NCBI GenBank assembly: GCA_947561715.1
Contig: OX387199.1
Span: 439,001-503,000 of the forward strand
From: Ascidia mentula
Lineage: Eukaryota; Chordata; Ascidiacea; Phlebobranchia; Ascidiidae
DNA: 64,000 bases
Direction of reading: 5' to 3'
Every line of letters begins with the position of its first letter. The stretch's first letter is position 1. The position numbers and the translations under genes were made by a program. Shown piece by piece: positions 11,201-23,689 of the stretch. The notes under the pieces are model-generated. The model had not been told where the DNA came from. It searched no databases and saw only the letters and a program-made list of their open reading frames with translations.

Positions 11201-14200
11201 CTCGCCGCTATTCATCCGGGGTTCATGGTCATGTCGCTCCCTGACAGTTCCGCTGTCGATCGCCTTCGGCGTGAGATATGAACGCTCGCCATAGCGATGT
11301 GGCAAGTTCCCTTGGTTGAAGGCGTATCCTCGCTTAGTGGTTGTATTTTAGTTAAATTCCGGTTAAGTTGTTAAGTTTAGCTGTTGTTGTTTCGCTGTTG
11401 GCGTTGTCTCGCCGTTATTCATCCGGGGTTCATGGTCATGTCGCTCCCTGACAGTTCCGCTGTCGATCGCCTTCAGCGTGAGATATGAACGCTCGCCATA
11501 GCGATGTGGCAAGTTCCCTTGGTTGAAGGCGTCTCCGCGCTTAGTGGTTGTTTGTTTGTTAAATTCCGGTTAATTTGTTAAGTTTAGCTGTTGTTGTTTC
11601 GCTGTTGGCGTTGTCTCGCCGCTATTCATCCGGGGTTCATGGTCATGTCGCTCCCTGACAGTTCCGCTGTCGATCGCCTTCGGCGTGAGATATGAACGCT
11701 CGCCATAGCGATGTGGCAAGTTCCCTTGGTTGAAGGCGTATCCTCGCTTAGTGGTTGTATTTTAGTTAAATTCCGGTTAAGTTGTTAAGTTTAGCTGTTG
11801 TTGTTTCGCTGTTGGCGTTGTCTCGCCGTTATTCATCCGGGGTTCATGGTCATGTCGCTCCCTAGCAGTTCCGCTGTCGATCGCCTTCGACGTGAGATCT
11901 GAACGCTCGCCATAGTGTTTCGGCAAGTTCCCTTGGTTGAAGGCGTCTCCGCGCTTAGTGGTTGTTGTTTTTTTCTTCAATTCGAGTAAAATTGTTAAGT
12001 TTAGCTGTTGTTGTTTCGCTGTTGGCGTTGTCTCGCCGTTATTCATCCGGGGTTCATGGTCATGTCGCTCCCTAGCAGTTCCGCTGTCGATCGCCTTCGG
12101 CGTGAGATATGAACGCTCGCCATAGCGATGTGGCAAGTTCCCTTGGTTGAAGGCGTATCCTCGCTTAGTGGTTGTTTTTTAGTTAAATTCCGGTTAAGTT
12201 GTTAAGTTTAGCTGTTGTTGTTTCGCTGTTGGCGTTGTCTCGCCGTTATTCATCCGGGGTTCATGGGCATGTCGCTCCCTGACAGTTCCGCTGTCGATCG
12301 CCTTCAGCGTGAGATATGAACGCTCGCCATAGTGTTTCGGCAAGTTCCCTTGGTTGAAGGCGTCTCCGCGCTTAGTGGTTGTTTGTTTGTTAAATTCCGG
12401 TTAATTTGTTAAGTTTAGCTGTTGTTGTTTCGCTGTTGGCGTTGTCTCGCCGCTATTCATCCGGGGTTCATGGTCATGTCGCTCCCTGACAGTTCCGCTG
12501 TCGATCGCCTTCAGCGTGAGATATGAACGCTCGCCATAGTGTTTCGGCAAGTTCCCTTGGTTGAAGGCGTATCCTCGCTTAGTGGTTGTTTTTTAGTTAA
12601 ATTCCGGTTAATTTGTTAAGTTTAGCTGTTGTTGTTTCGCTGTTGGCGTTGTCTCGCCGCTATTCATCCGGGGTTCATGGTCATGTCGCTCCCTGACAGT
12701 TCCGCTGTCGATCGCCTTCAGCGTGAGATATGAACGCTCGCCATAGTGTTTCGGCAAGTTCCCTTGGTTGAAGGCGTATCCTCGCTTAGTGGTTGTTTTT
12801 TAGTTAAATTCCGGTTAAGTTGTTAAGTTTAGCTGTTGTTGTTTCGCTGTTGGCGTTGTCTCGCCGCTATTCATCCGGGGTTCATGGTCATGTCGCTCCC
12901 TGACAGTTCCGCTGTCGATCGCCTTCAGCGTGAGATATGAACGCTCGCCATAGCGATGTGGCAAGTTCCCTTGGTTGAAGGCGTCTCCGCGCTTAGTGGT
13001 TGTTTGTTTGTTAAATTCCGGTTAATTTGTTAAGTTTAGCTGTTGTTGTTTCGCTGTTGGCGTTGTCTCGCCGCTATTCATCCGGGGTTCATGGTCATGT
13101 CGCTCCCTGACAGTTCCGCTGTCGATCGCCTTCGGCGTGAGATATGAACGCTCGCCATAGCGATGTGGCAAGTTCCCTTGGTTGAAGGCGTATCCTCGCT
13201 TAGTGGTTGTATTTTAGTTAAATTCCGGTTAAGTTGTTAAGTTTAGCTGTTGTTGTTTCGCTGTTGGCGTTGTCTCGCCGTTATTCATCCGGGGTTCATG
13301 GTCATGTCGCTCCCTAGCAGTTCCGCTGTCGATCGCCTTCGACGTGAGATCTGAACGCTCGCCATAGTGTTTCGGCAAGTTCCCTTGGTTGAAGGCGTCT
13401 CCGCGCTTAGTGGTTGTTGTTTTTTTCTTCAATTCGAGTAAAATTGTTAAGTTTAGCTGTTGTTGTTTCGCTGTTGGCGTTGTCTCGCCGTTATTCATCC
13501 GGGGTTCATGGTCATGTCGCTCCCTAGCAGTTCCGCTGTCGATCGCCTTCGACGTGAGATATGAACGCTCGCCATAGTGTTTCGGCAAGTTCCCTTGGTT
13601 GAAGGCGTCTCCGCGCTTAGTGGTTGTTTGTTTGTTAAATTCCGGTTAATTTGTTAAGTTTAGCTGTTGTTGTTTCGCTGTTGGCGTTGTCTCGCCGTTA
13701 TTCATCCGGGGTTCATGGTCATGTCGCTCCCTGGCAGTTCCGCTGTCGATCGCCTTTGGCGTGAGATATGAACGCTCGCCATGGTGATGTGGCAAGTTCC
13801 CTTGGTTGAAGGAGTCTCCGCGCTTAGTGGTTGTTTTTTTTTGTTCAATTCGAGTAAAATTGTTAAGTTTAGCTGTTGTTGTTTCGCTGTTGGCGTTGTC
13901 TCGCCGTTATTCATCCGGGGTTCATGGTCATGTCGCTCCCTGGCAGTTCCGCTGTCGATCGCCTTCGGCGTGAGATATGAACGCTCGTCATAGTGTTTCG
14001 GCAAGTTCCCTTGGTTGAAGGCGTCTCCGCGCTTAGTGGTTGTTTATTTGTTAAATATCGGGTAATTTCTTAAGTTTAGCTGTTGTTGTTTCGCTGTTGG
14101 CGTTGTTTCGCTGTTATTCATCCGGGGTTCATGGTCATGTCGCTCCCTGACAGTTCCGCTGTCGATCGCCTTCGGCGTGAGATATGAACGCTCGCCATAG

Positions 14201-15912
14201 TGATGTGGCAAGTTCCCTTGGTTGAAGGCGTCTCCGCGCTTAGTGGTTGTTTGTTTGTTAAATTCCGGTTAATTTGTTAAGTTTAGCAATTGTTGTTGTT
14301 TCGCTGTTGGCGTTGTCTCGCCGTTATTCATCCGGGGTTCATGGTCATGTCGCTCCCTGACAGTTCCGCTGTCGATCGCCTTCGGCGTGAGATATGAACG
14401 CTCGCCATAGCGTTTCGGCAAGTTCCCTTGGTTGAAGGCGTATCCTCGCTTAGTGGTTGTTTTTTAGTTAAATTCCGGTTAAGTTGTTAAGTTTAGCTGT
14501 TGTTGTTTCGCTGTTGGCGTTGTCTCGCCGTTATTCATCCGGGGTTCATGGTCATGTCGCTCCCTGACAGTTCCGCTGTCGATCGCCTTCAGCGTGAGAT
14601 ATGAACGCTCGCCATAGTGTTTCGGCAAGTTCCCTTGGTTGAAGGCGTATCCTCGCTTAGTGGTTGTTTTTTAGTTAAATTCCGGTTAAGTTGTGAAGTT
14701 TAGCTGTTGTTGTTTCGCTGTTGGCGTTGTCTCGCCGTTATTCATCCGGGGTTCATGGTCATGTCGCTCCCTGACAGTTCCGCTGTCGATCGCCTTCAGC
14801 GTGAGATATGAACGCTCGCCATAGTGTTTCGGCAAGTTCCCTTGGTTGAAGGCGTATCCTCGCTTAGTGGTTGTTTTTTAGTTAAATTCCGGTTAAGTTG
14901 TTAAGTTTAGCTGTTGTTGTTTCGCTGTTGGCGTTGTCTCGCCGCTATTCATCCGGGGTTCATGGTCATGTCGCTCCCTGACAGTTCCGCTGTCGATCGC
15001 CTTCAGCGTGAGATATGAACGCTCGCCATAGCGATGTGGCAAGTTCCCTTGGTTGAAGGCGTCTCCGCGCTTAGTGGTTGTTTGTTTGTTAAATTCCGGT
15101 TAATTTGTTAAGTTTAGCTGTTGTTGTTTCGCTGTTGGCGTTGTCTCGCCGCTATTCATCCGGGGTTCATGGTCATGTCGCTCCCTGACAGTTCCGCTGT
15201 CGATCGCCTTCGGCGTGAGATATGAACGCTCGCCATAGCGATGTGGCAAGTTCCCTTGGTTGAAGGCGTATCCTCGCTTAGTGGTTGTATTTTAGTTAAA
15301 TTCCGGTTAAGTTGTTAAGTTTAGCTGTTGTTGTTTCGCTGTTGGCGTTGTCTCGCCGCTATTCATCCGGGGTTCATGGTCATGTCGCTCCCTGACAGTT
15401 CCGCTGTCGATCGCCTTCAGCGTGAGATATGAACGCTCGCCATAGCGATGTGGCAAGTTCCCTTGGTTGAAGGCGTCTCCGCGCTTAGTGGTTGTTTGTT
15501 TGTTAAATTCCGGTTAATTTGTTAAGTTTAGCTGTTGTTGTTTCGCTGTTGGCGTTGTCTCGCCGCTATTCATCCGGGGTTCATGGTCATGTCGCTCCCT
15601 AGCAGTTCCGCTGTCGATCGCCTTCGACGTGAGATATGAACGCTCGCCATAGTGATGTGGCAAGTTCCCTTGGTTGAAGGCGTCTCCGCGCTTAGTGGTT
15701 GTTTGTTTGTTAAATATCGGGTAATTTGTTAAGTTTAGCAATTGTTGTTGTTTCGCTGTTGGCCTTGTCTCGCCGTTATTCATCCGGGGTTCATGGTCAT
15801 GTCGCTCCCTGGCAGTTCCGCTGTCGATCGCCTTCGGCGTGAGATATGAACGCTCGCCATGGTGATGTGGCAAGTTCCCTTGGTTGAAGGAGTCTCCGCG
15901 CTTAGTGGTTGT
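8262..15912 (+). repeat. 207-bp satellite array, about 37 monomers (left arm)
   Basis: Tandem head-to-tail monomers of about 207 bp. Successive copies of the cgctcgccat landmark lie at about 8381, 8589, 8795, 9002, 9206 and 9417. Each monomer carries a gctgttgttgtttcgctg block, a ccggggttcatggtcatg block, a cgatcg-centred segment and a variable linker (tgtttgtttg, tgttttttag or tgtttttttcttc). Two subtypes alternate, one with gatgtggcaag and one with gtttcggcaag. Monomers are about 95% alike, so the array is young or homogenised. It gives long chance reading frames on the minus strand (119 codons) that are not genes. The same monomer recurs in inverted orientation at 23.7-26.8 kb. Confidence 0.95.
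10325..13590 (+). repeat. Higher-order repeat inside the 207-bp array: 1452 bp, 7 monomers
   Basis: A diagnostic variant linker (cttcaattcgagtaaaattg) occurs at about 10525, 11977 and 13429, spaced exactly 1452 bp (7 x about 207 bp). The minus-strand open frames covering it start at matching offsets (10325, 11777, 13229). Neighbouring monomers follow the same subtype order, so two complete 7-mer units plus the start of a third are present. A related but diverged linker at about 13840 marks where the register breaks. Confidence 0.85.
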
Positions 15913-17029
15913 CTAACCAATATGTTTGTTTGCATTTCTTGTTTTCCATTTGTTTGTCGCTTGCTAGGAAGGTTTGAGGAGTTTACGTGGTGTTTATTTT
16001 AAAACTCTTGCTGAGTTTTTATTCCATCTGGTGGCAATCGTGTTTCCAGAGAGAAAACTTTAAGGTTGTTTTCTGTATATGTTGATGCGTTTATGCTGCT
16101 CCAGTTCTGCACTTAAACAAAAACTTGTTTCTTAGCTTTTTATGCAAAAAATAATGGGAAATAAAACAAGGTTTTTTTGACAAAAAAATTACCTGTGCCA
16201 CCAACAAAATGCAACTGAAATATGCGTAAACAGGATGAGGAAACTATTTGACTTCAACTCGACTCACGATCCTAAAACTATAAAGTCAATATGTCACGTG
16301 TTTATGCCTTTCAATAATCAGATTGTGGAAAATCACCAGCTTAGGGAAACGTATGAATCCAATGATGCTTAACACGTGGAGATGACGTAGCGTGACGTGA
16401 AGCTCTGGTGGAGGAAGCCACAAAACACTGGAATCTAACGATGAAAGGTTCGTCGAAAGGGTTATGGTGGGATTCTTAAATATAAACATGCTGATAAGTT
16501 TTTGCAAATACAATTTGATTTTAACCATTTTAAAAGGAAAATATTTCAGCTTTGTTCAATAAAGGATAAATTAAGTCCCATGGTGAAGTGATGGTCATTA
16601 CGCAGTTTCAAAGCAAAATAATATTATAAGAGAAGGAATTTATTACATCTATTTTCAGGTTCTACGATCTTCGAACACAAAAAAAAGGAATGTCTCCCAA
16701 AATTTATTGCGAAATATTCAATAAAATTTATTTGCTTCGTTTCTGTTGAAGATTTTTAAATGAACTCAACTGGGGTCAATGAGTTCATTTTTGAAACACG
16801 GCAATTCCCGAATGAACTCGTTGACCCCAAAAATGATGCCGAATGAACCCAACTTCTTGTTTGAAACACGGCCACTCAGCAAACAATAATATTAAAACTC
16901 ATTGTTTCATTTATTAGTTTATTTGAAAAAACGCAACAAACTCACTGGCAAAAGCTTCTCAGAAAATGTTGGCATCACTAAAAGTAAATATTGTTCATGA
17001 ATAGAAGCAGAAAATAGTATTTATAGTCG
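15913..17029. other. Unique spacer between two satellite arrays
   Basis: About 1.1 kb of non-satellite sequence following the 207-bp array. I see no coding exon with splice signals. It contains a small inverted-repeat cluster at 16758-16872, listed separately. Confidence 0.6.
16771..16829. repeat. Hairpin-forming inverted repeat
   Basis: tggggtcaatgagttcatt (16771-16789) is the reverse complement of the segment at 16811-16829 with one mismatch in 19, around a 21-bp loop. The neighbouring phrase tttgaaacacggc occurs twice (near 16790 and 16860), and aatgaac-c-aac occurs three times, so this is a compact nest of inverted and direct repeats, perhaps the end of an old inverted-repeat element. 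Confidence 0.6.
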
Positions 17030-20000
17030 GTTATACTATTTACGTAATATATTAGTCAAACGAATAAATAGATTCGCGTTAAGGCAAAAATTATTGGATA
17101 CGGAATAACAAGTTACGTGCTGTATATGCTAGGTGCATAAATATATATGTATAATGGTATATATTCTAGGGCTATTCTACTTACTGTAGTGTATTAGATA
17201 GCGGCACAATTAGATTCGTATATTTGTATGTATTGTTGTAACTATTCTTTTCTAGTTATTAGTTAGTTGCATATATAGATTCGTAGTATGATAGGATATT
17301 TAGTAGTTATGTACTGTATTAGATAGTTGCATGTACAGATTCGTAGTATGATAGGATATTTAGTACTTGCATAAATGTATTCGTATAATAGTGTATATTG
17401 TTATAACTATTCTAGTTATGTACTATCTTAGAAAGTTACATATATAGATTCGTAGTATGATAGGATATTTAGTACTTGCATAAATGTATTCGTATAATAG
17501 TGTATATTGTTATAACTATTCTAGTTATGTACTATCTTAGAAAGTTACATATATAGATTCGTAGTATGATAGGATATTTAGTAGTTATGTATTGTATTAG
17601 ATAGTTGCATGTACAGATTCGTAGTATGATAGGATATTTAGTACTTGCATAAATGTATTCGTATAATAGTGTATATTGTTATAACTATTCTAGTTATGTA
17701 CTATCTTAGAAAGTTACATATATAGATTCGTAGTATGATAGGATATTTAGTAGTTATGTATTGTATTAGATAGTTGCATAAATAGATTCGTTGTATGATA
17801 GGATATTTGGTAGTTGCGTAACTGTATTCGTATAATAGTGTATATTGTTATAACTATTCTAGTTATGTACTATCTTAGAAATTTACATATATATATTCGT
17901 AGTATAATAGGATATTTAGTAGTTATGTATTGTATTAGATAGTTGCATAAATAGATTCGTTGTATGATAGGATATTTGGTACTTGCATAAATGTATTCGT
18001 ATAATAGTGTATATTGTTATAACTATTCTAGTTATGTACTATCTTAGAAATTTACATATATATATTCGTAGTATAATAGGATATTTAGTAGTTATGTATT
18101 GTATTAGTTAGTTGCATAAATAGTTTCGTAGTATGATAGGATATTTGGTAGTTGCGTAACTGTATTCGTATAATAGTGTATATTGTTATAACTATTCTAG
18201 TTATGTACTATCTTAGAAATTTACATATATATATTCGTAGTATAATAGGATATTTAGTAGTTATGTATTGTATTAGATAGTTGCATAAATAGATTCGTTG
18301 TATGATAGGATATTTGGTAGTTGCGTAACTGTATTCGTATAATAGTGTATATTGTTATAACTATTCTAGTTATGTACTATCTTAGAAAGTTACATAAATT
18401 GATTCGTAGTATAATAGGATAATTTGTAGTTTTGTATTGTATTAGTTAGTTGCATAAATAGTTTCGTAGTATGATAGGATATTTGGTAGTTGCATAACTG
18501 TATTCGTATAATAGTGTATATTGTTATAACTATTCTAGTTATGTACTATCTTAGAAAGTTACATAAATTGATTCGTAGTATAATAGGATAATTTGTAGTT
18601 TTGTATTGTATTAGTTAGTTGCATAAATAGTTTCGTAGTATGATAGGATATTTGGTAGTTGCATAACTGTATTCGTATAATAGTGTATATTGTTATAACT
18701 ATTCTAGTTATGTACTATCTTAGAAATTTACATATATAGATTCGTAGTATAATAGGATATTTAGTAGTTATGTATTGTATTAGATAGTTGCATAAATAGA
18801 TTCGTAGTATGATAGGATATTTAGTACTTGCATAAATGTATTCGTATAATAGCGTATATTGTTATAACTATTCTAGTTATGTACTATCTTAGAAAGTTAC
18901 ATATATAGATTCGTAGTATGATAGGATATTTAGTAGTTATGTATTGTATTAGATAGTTGCATGTACAGATTCGTAGTATGATAGGATATTTAGTACTTGC
19001 ATAAATGTATTCGTATAATAGTGTATATTGTTATAACTATTCTAGTTATGTACTATCTTAGAAAGTTACATATATAGATTCGTAGTATGATAGGATATTT
19101 AGTAGTTATATATTGTATTAGATAGTTGCATGTACAGATTCGTAGTATGATAGGATATTTAGTACTTGCATAAATGTATTCGTATAATAGTGTATATTGT
19201 TATAACTATTCTAGTTATGTACTATCTTAGAAAGTTACATATATAGATTCGTAGTATGATAGGATATTTAGTAGTTATGTATTGTATTAGATAGTTGCAT
19301 AAATAGATTCGTTGTATGATAGGATATTTGGTAGTTGCGTAACTGTATTCGTATAATAGTGTATATTGTTATAACTATTCTAGTTATGTACTATCTTAGA
19401 AATTTACATATATATATTCGTAGTATAATAGGATATTTAGTAGTTATGTATTGTATTAGATAGTTGCATAAATAGATTCGTAGTATGATAGGATATTTGG
19501 TACTTGCATAAATGTATTCGTATAATAGTGTATATTGTTATAACTATTCTAGTTATGTACTATCTTAGAAAGTTACATATATAGATTCGTAGTATGATAG
19601 GATATTTAGTAGTTATGTATTGTATTAGATAGTTGCATGTACAGATTCGTAGTATGATAGGATATTTAGTACTTGCATAAATGTATTCGTATAATAGTGT
19701 ATATTGTTATAACTATTCTAGTTATGTACTATCTTAGAAAGTTACATATATAGATTCGTAGTATGATAGGATATTTAGTAGTTATGTATTGTATTAGATA
19801 GTTGCATGTACAGATTCGTAGTATGATAGGATATTTAGTACTTGCATAAATGTATTCGTATAATAGTGTATATTGTTATAACTATTCTAGTTATGTACTA
19901 TCTTAGAAAGTTACATATATAGATTCGTAGTATGATAGGATATTTAGTAGTTATGTATTGTATTAGATAGTTGCATAAATAGATTCGTTGTATGATAGGA

Positions 20001-23000
20001 TATTTGGTAGTTGCGTAACTGTATTCGTATAATAGTGTATATTGTTATAACTATTCTAGTTATGTACTATCTTAGAAATTTACATATATATATTCGTAGT
20101 ATAATAGGATATTTAGTAGTTATGTATTGTATTAGATAGTTGCATAAATAGATTCGTAGTATGATAGGATATTTGGTACTTGCATAAATGTATTCGTATA
20201 ATAGTGTATATTGTTATAACTATTCTAGTTATGTACTATCTTAGAAAGTTACATATATAGATTCGTAGTATGATAGGATATTTAGTAGTTATGTATTGTA
20301 TTAGATAGTTGCATGTACAGATTCGTAGTATGATAGGATATTTAGTACTTGCATAAATGTATTCGTATAATAGTGTATATTGTTATAACTATTCTAGTTA
20401 TGTACTATCTTAGAAAGTTACATATATAGATTCGTAGTATGATAGGATATTTAGTAGTTATGTATTGTATTAGATAGTTGCATAAATAGATTCGTTGTAT
20501 GATAGGATATTTGGTAGTTGCGTAACTGTATTCGTATAATAGTGTATATTGTTATAACTATTCTAGTTATGTACTATCTTAGAAATTTACATATATATAT
20601 TCGTAGTATAATAGGATATTTAGTAGTTATGTATTGTATTAGATAGTTGCATAAATAGATTCGTTGTATGATAGGATATTTGGTAGTTGCGTAACTGTAT
20701 TCGTATAATAGTGTATATTGTTATAACTATTCTAGTTATGTACTATCTTAGAAAGTTACATAAATTGATTCGTAGTATAATAGGATAATTTGTAGTTTTG
20801 TATTGTATTAGTTAGTTGCATAAATAGTTTCGTAGTATGATAGGATATTTGGTAGTTGCATAACTGTATTCGTATAATAGTGTATATTGTTATAACTATT
20901 CTAGTTATGTACTATCTTAGAAATTTACATATATAGATTCGTAGTATAATAGGATATTTAGTAGTTATGTATTGTATTAGTTAGTTGCATAAATAGATTC
21001 GTTGTATGATAGGATATTTGGTAGTTGCATAACTGTATTCGTATAATAGTGTATATTGTTATAACTATTCTAGTTATGTACTATCTTAGAAAGTTACATA
21101 AATTGATTCGTAGTATAATAGGATAATTTGTAGTTTTGTATTTTATTAGTTAGTTGCATAAATAGTTTCGTAGTATGATAAGATATTTAGTAGTTATGTA
21201 CTGTATTAGATAGTTGCACATATAGATTCGTAGTATGAGAAGATATTTAGTAGTTATGGACTGTATTAGTTAGTTGCACATATAGATTCGTAGTATGATA
21301 GGATATTTAGTAGTTATGTACTGTATTAGATAGTTGCATGTACAGATTCGTAGTAAGATAGGATATTTAGTACTTGCATAAATGTATTCGTATAATAGTG
21401 TATATTGTTATAACTATTCTAGTTATGTACTATCTTAGAAAGTTACACATATAGATTCGTAGTATAATACGATATTTAGTAGTTATGTACTGTATTAGAT
21501 AGTTGCATAAATAGATTCGTAGTATGATAGGATATTTAGTACTTGCATAAATGTATTCGTATAATAGTGTATATTGTTATAACTATTCTAGTTATGTACT
21601 ATCTTAGAAATTTACATATATATATTCGTAGTATAATAGGATATTTAGTAGTTATGTACTGTATTAAATAGTTGCATGTACAGATTCGTAGTATGATAGG
21701 ATATTTAGTACTTGCATAAATGTATTCGTATAATAGTGTATATTGTTATAACTATTCTAGTTATGTACTATCTTATAAATTTACATATATATATTCGTAG
21801 TATAATAGGATATTTAGTAGTTATGTATTGTATTAGATAGTTGCATAAATAGATTCGTTGTATAGTTGCATGTACAGATTCGTAGTATGATAGGATATTT
21901 AGTACTTGCATAAATGTATTCGTATAATAGTGTATATTGTTATAACTATTCTAGTTATGTACTATCTTATAAATTTACATATATATATTCGTAGTATAAT
22001 AGGATATTTAGTAGTTATGTATTGTATTAGATAGTTGCATAAATAGATTCGTTGTATGATAGGATATTTGGTACTTGCATAACTGTATTCGTATAATAGT
22101 GTATATTGTTATAACTATTCTAGTTATGTACTATCTTAGAAAGTTACATAAATTGATTCCTAGTATAATAGGATATTTAGTAGTTATGTACTGTATTAGT
22201 TAGTTGCACAAATAGTTTCGTAGTATGATAGGATATTTGGTACTTGCATAACTGTATTCGTATAATAGTGTATATTGTTATAACTATTCTAGTTATGTAC
22301 TATCTTAGAAAGTTACATAAATTGATTCGTAGTATAATAGGATAATTTGTAGTTTTGTATTGTATTAGTTAGTTGCATAAATAGTTTCGTAGTATGATAG
22401 GATATTTGGTAGTTGCATAACTGTATTCGTATAATAGTGTATATTGTTATAACTATTCTAGTTATGTACTATCTTAGAAATTTACATATATAGATTCGTA
22501 GTATAATAGGATAATTTGTAGTTTTGTATTGTATTAGTTAGTTGCATAAATAGTTTCGTAGTATAATAGGATATTTAGTAGTTATGTACTGTATTAGATA
22601 GTTGCATAACTGTATTCGTATAATAGTGTATATTGTTATAACTATTCTAGTTATGTACTATCTTAGAAAGTTACATAAATTGATTCGTAGTATAATAGGA
22701 TATTTAGTAGTTATGTACTGCATAAGTTAGTTGCATGTACAGATTCGTAGTATGATAGGATATTTAGTAGTTATGTACTGTATTAGTTAGTTGCACAATT
22801 AGTTTCGTAGTATGATAGGATATTTAGTAGTTATGTACTGTATTAGTTAGTTGCACAATTAGTTTCGTAGTATAATAGGATATTTAGTAGTTCTGATTGG
22901 TATGGTAATAGATTGGTATGGTAGTACTGTTAGGACTATTGTAGCCTACGTACTGAACTAGATAGTTGCCTAAATAGATTCATATGAGAGTATATATTGT

Positions 23001-23230
23001 TAGAACTATGATATTTAAGTAATGCATTAGTGTGTCCCATAAATAATATTGCAACTTACTCGACAATCTAGATTCGTAGTGTTTCAGATAGTTGCATATG
23101 GTATTGTTGGATGTATTCGAAGTTATGTACTTTATTAATAAGCTGCATAATATATTCGAATGGTAGTATGTAGGTGGTAAGGGTGTAAGCTAGTGATGTA
23201 GTATAATATTTCGTTGCATATATACTGGCC
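17030..23230. repeat. AT-rich satellite array, mostly 169-bp period with sub-repeats of about 50-60 bp
   Basis: The landmark gtgtatattgttataactat recurs at 17391, 17510, 17669, 17838, 18007, 18176 and 18345: steps of 119 and 159, then repeatedly 169. Each unit is built from two or three related sub-units that share (t)tcgta-tat-atagga-attt and ttagttgcataaat-type phrases, so gains and losses of a sub-unit explain the off-register steps. The core is clean from about 17270 to 22890. Both edges decay gradually (17030-17270 and 22890-23230), the usual pattern for satellite margins. GC content is very low and no reading frame of note is present. Confidence 0.9.
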
Positions 23231-23689
23231 TATTACAGTATTGACAAGAAGTTTAACTTAGGATCTTAAGATAATTAGTTAGATGCAATAAGTAGACATA
23301 TTCCACTTAATAAATACAAGTTATTGTGAAGTATTAGAATAATCTAGTAAGTAGAATGAAATAAATAACGCGATAATCGAAACCTTTCACTTTCCAATCA
23401 CTAAACCAAACTACAACCTGACACCTTTCACCTCCGACGAGTTAACCTTTAACCCCGTCCCATCCCTCCCCCCAAACAACACAAAACGAAACATTTTATT
23501 TCACAAATCTTTATCATGTCGTCTTCTGGTGGTGATTGGATGAATCTTAAATCCCGAAAATAAATATTTGCCATTTTAAATTCAATAACAAAACATCGCC
23601 ATCAAAGACACAGAAATAGAGCTAAGAAATCAAGTTAGGTTTCAGTGTCCTTACCTCGGAAAGATGAATATCATCTAAACTTGTGAAGC
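23231..23689. other. Short unique spacer with a pyrimidine/C-biased tract
   Basis: Between the AT-rich array and the inverted 207-bp array. The segment about 23380-23500 is strongly strand-asymmetric (long runs rich in C and A, including a ccctcccccc run). No gene seen. Confidence 0.5.

Noticed and set aside
10325-13588. Repeated 119-codon minus-strand frames in the 207-bp array (also plus-strand 62-codon frames)
   Set aside because: They follow the satellite register, carry no domain, and are best explained by periodic non-coding sequence.
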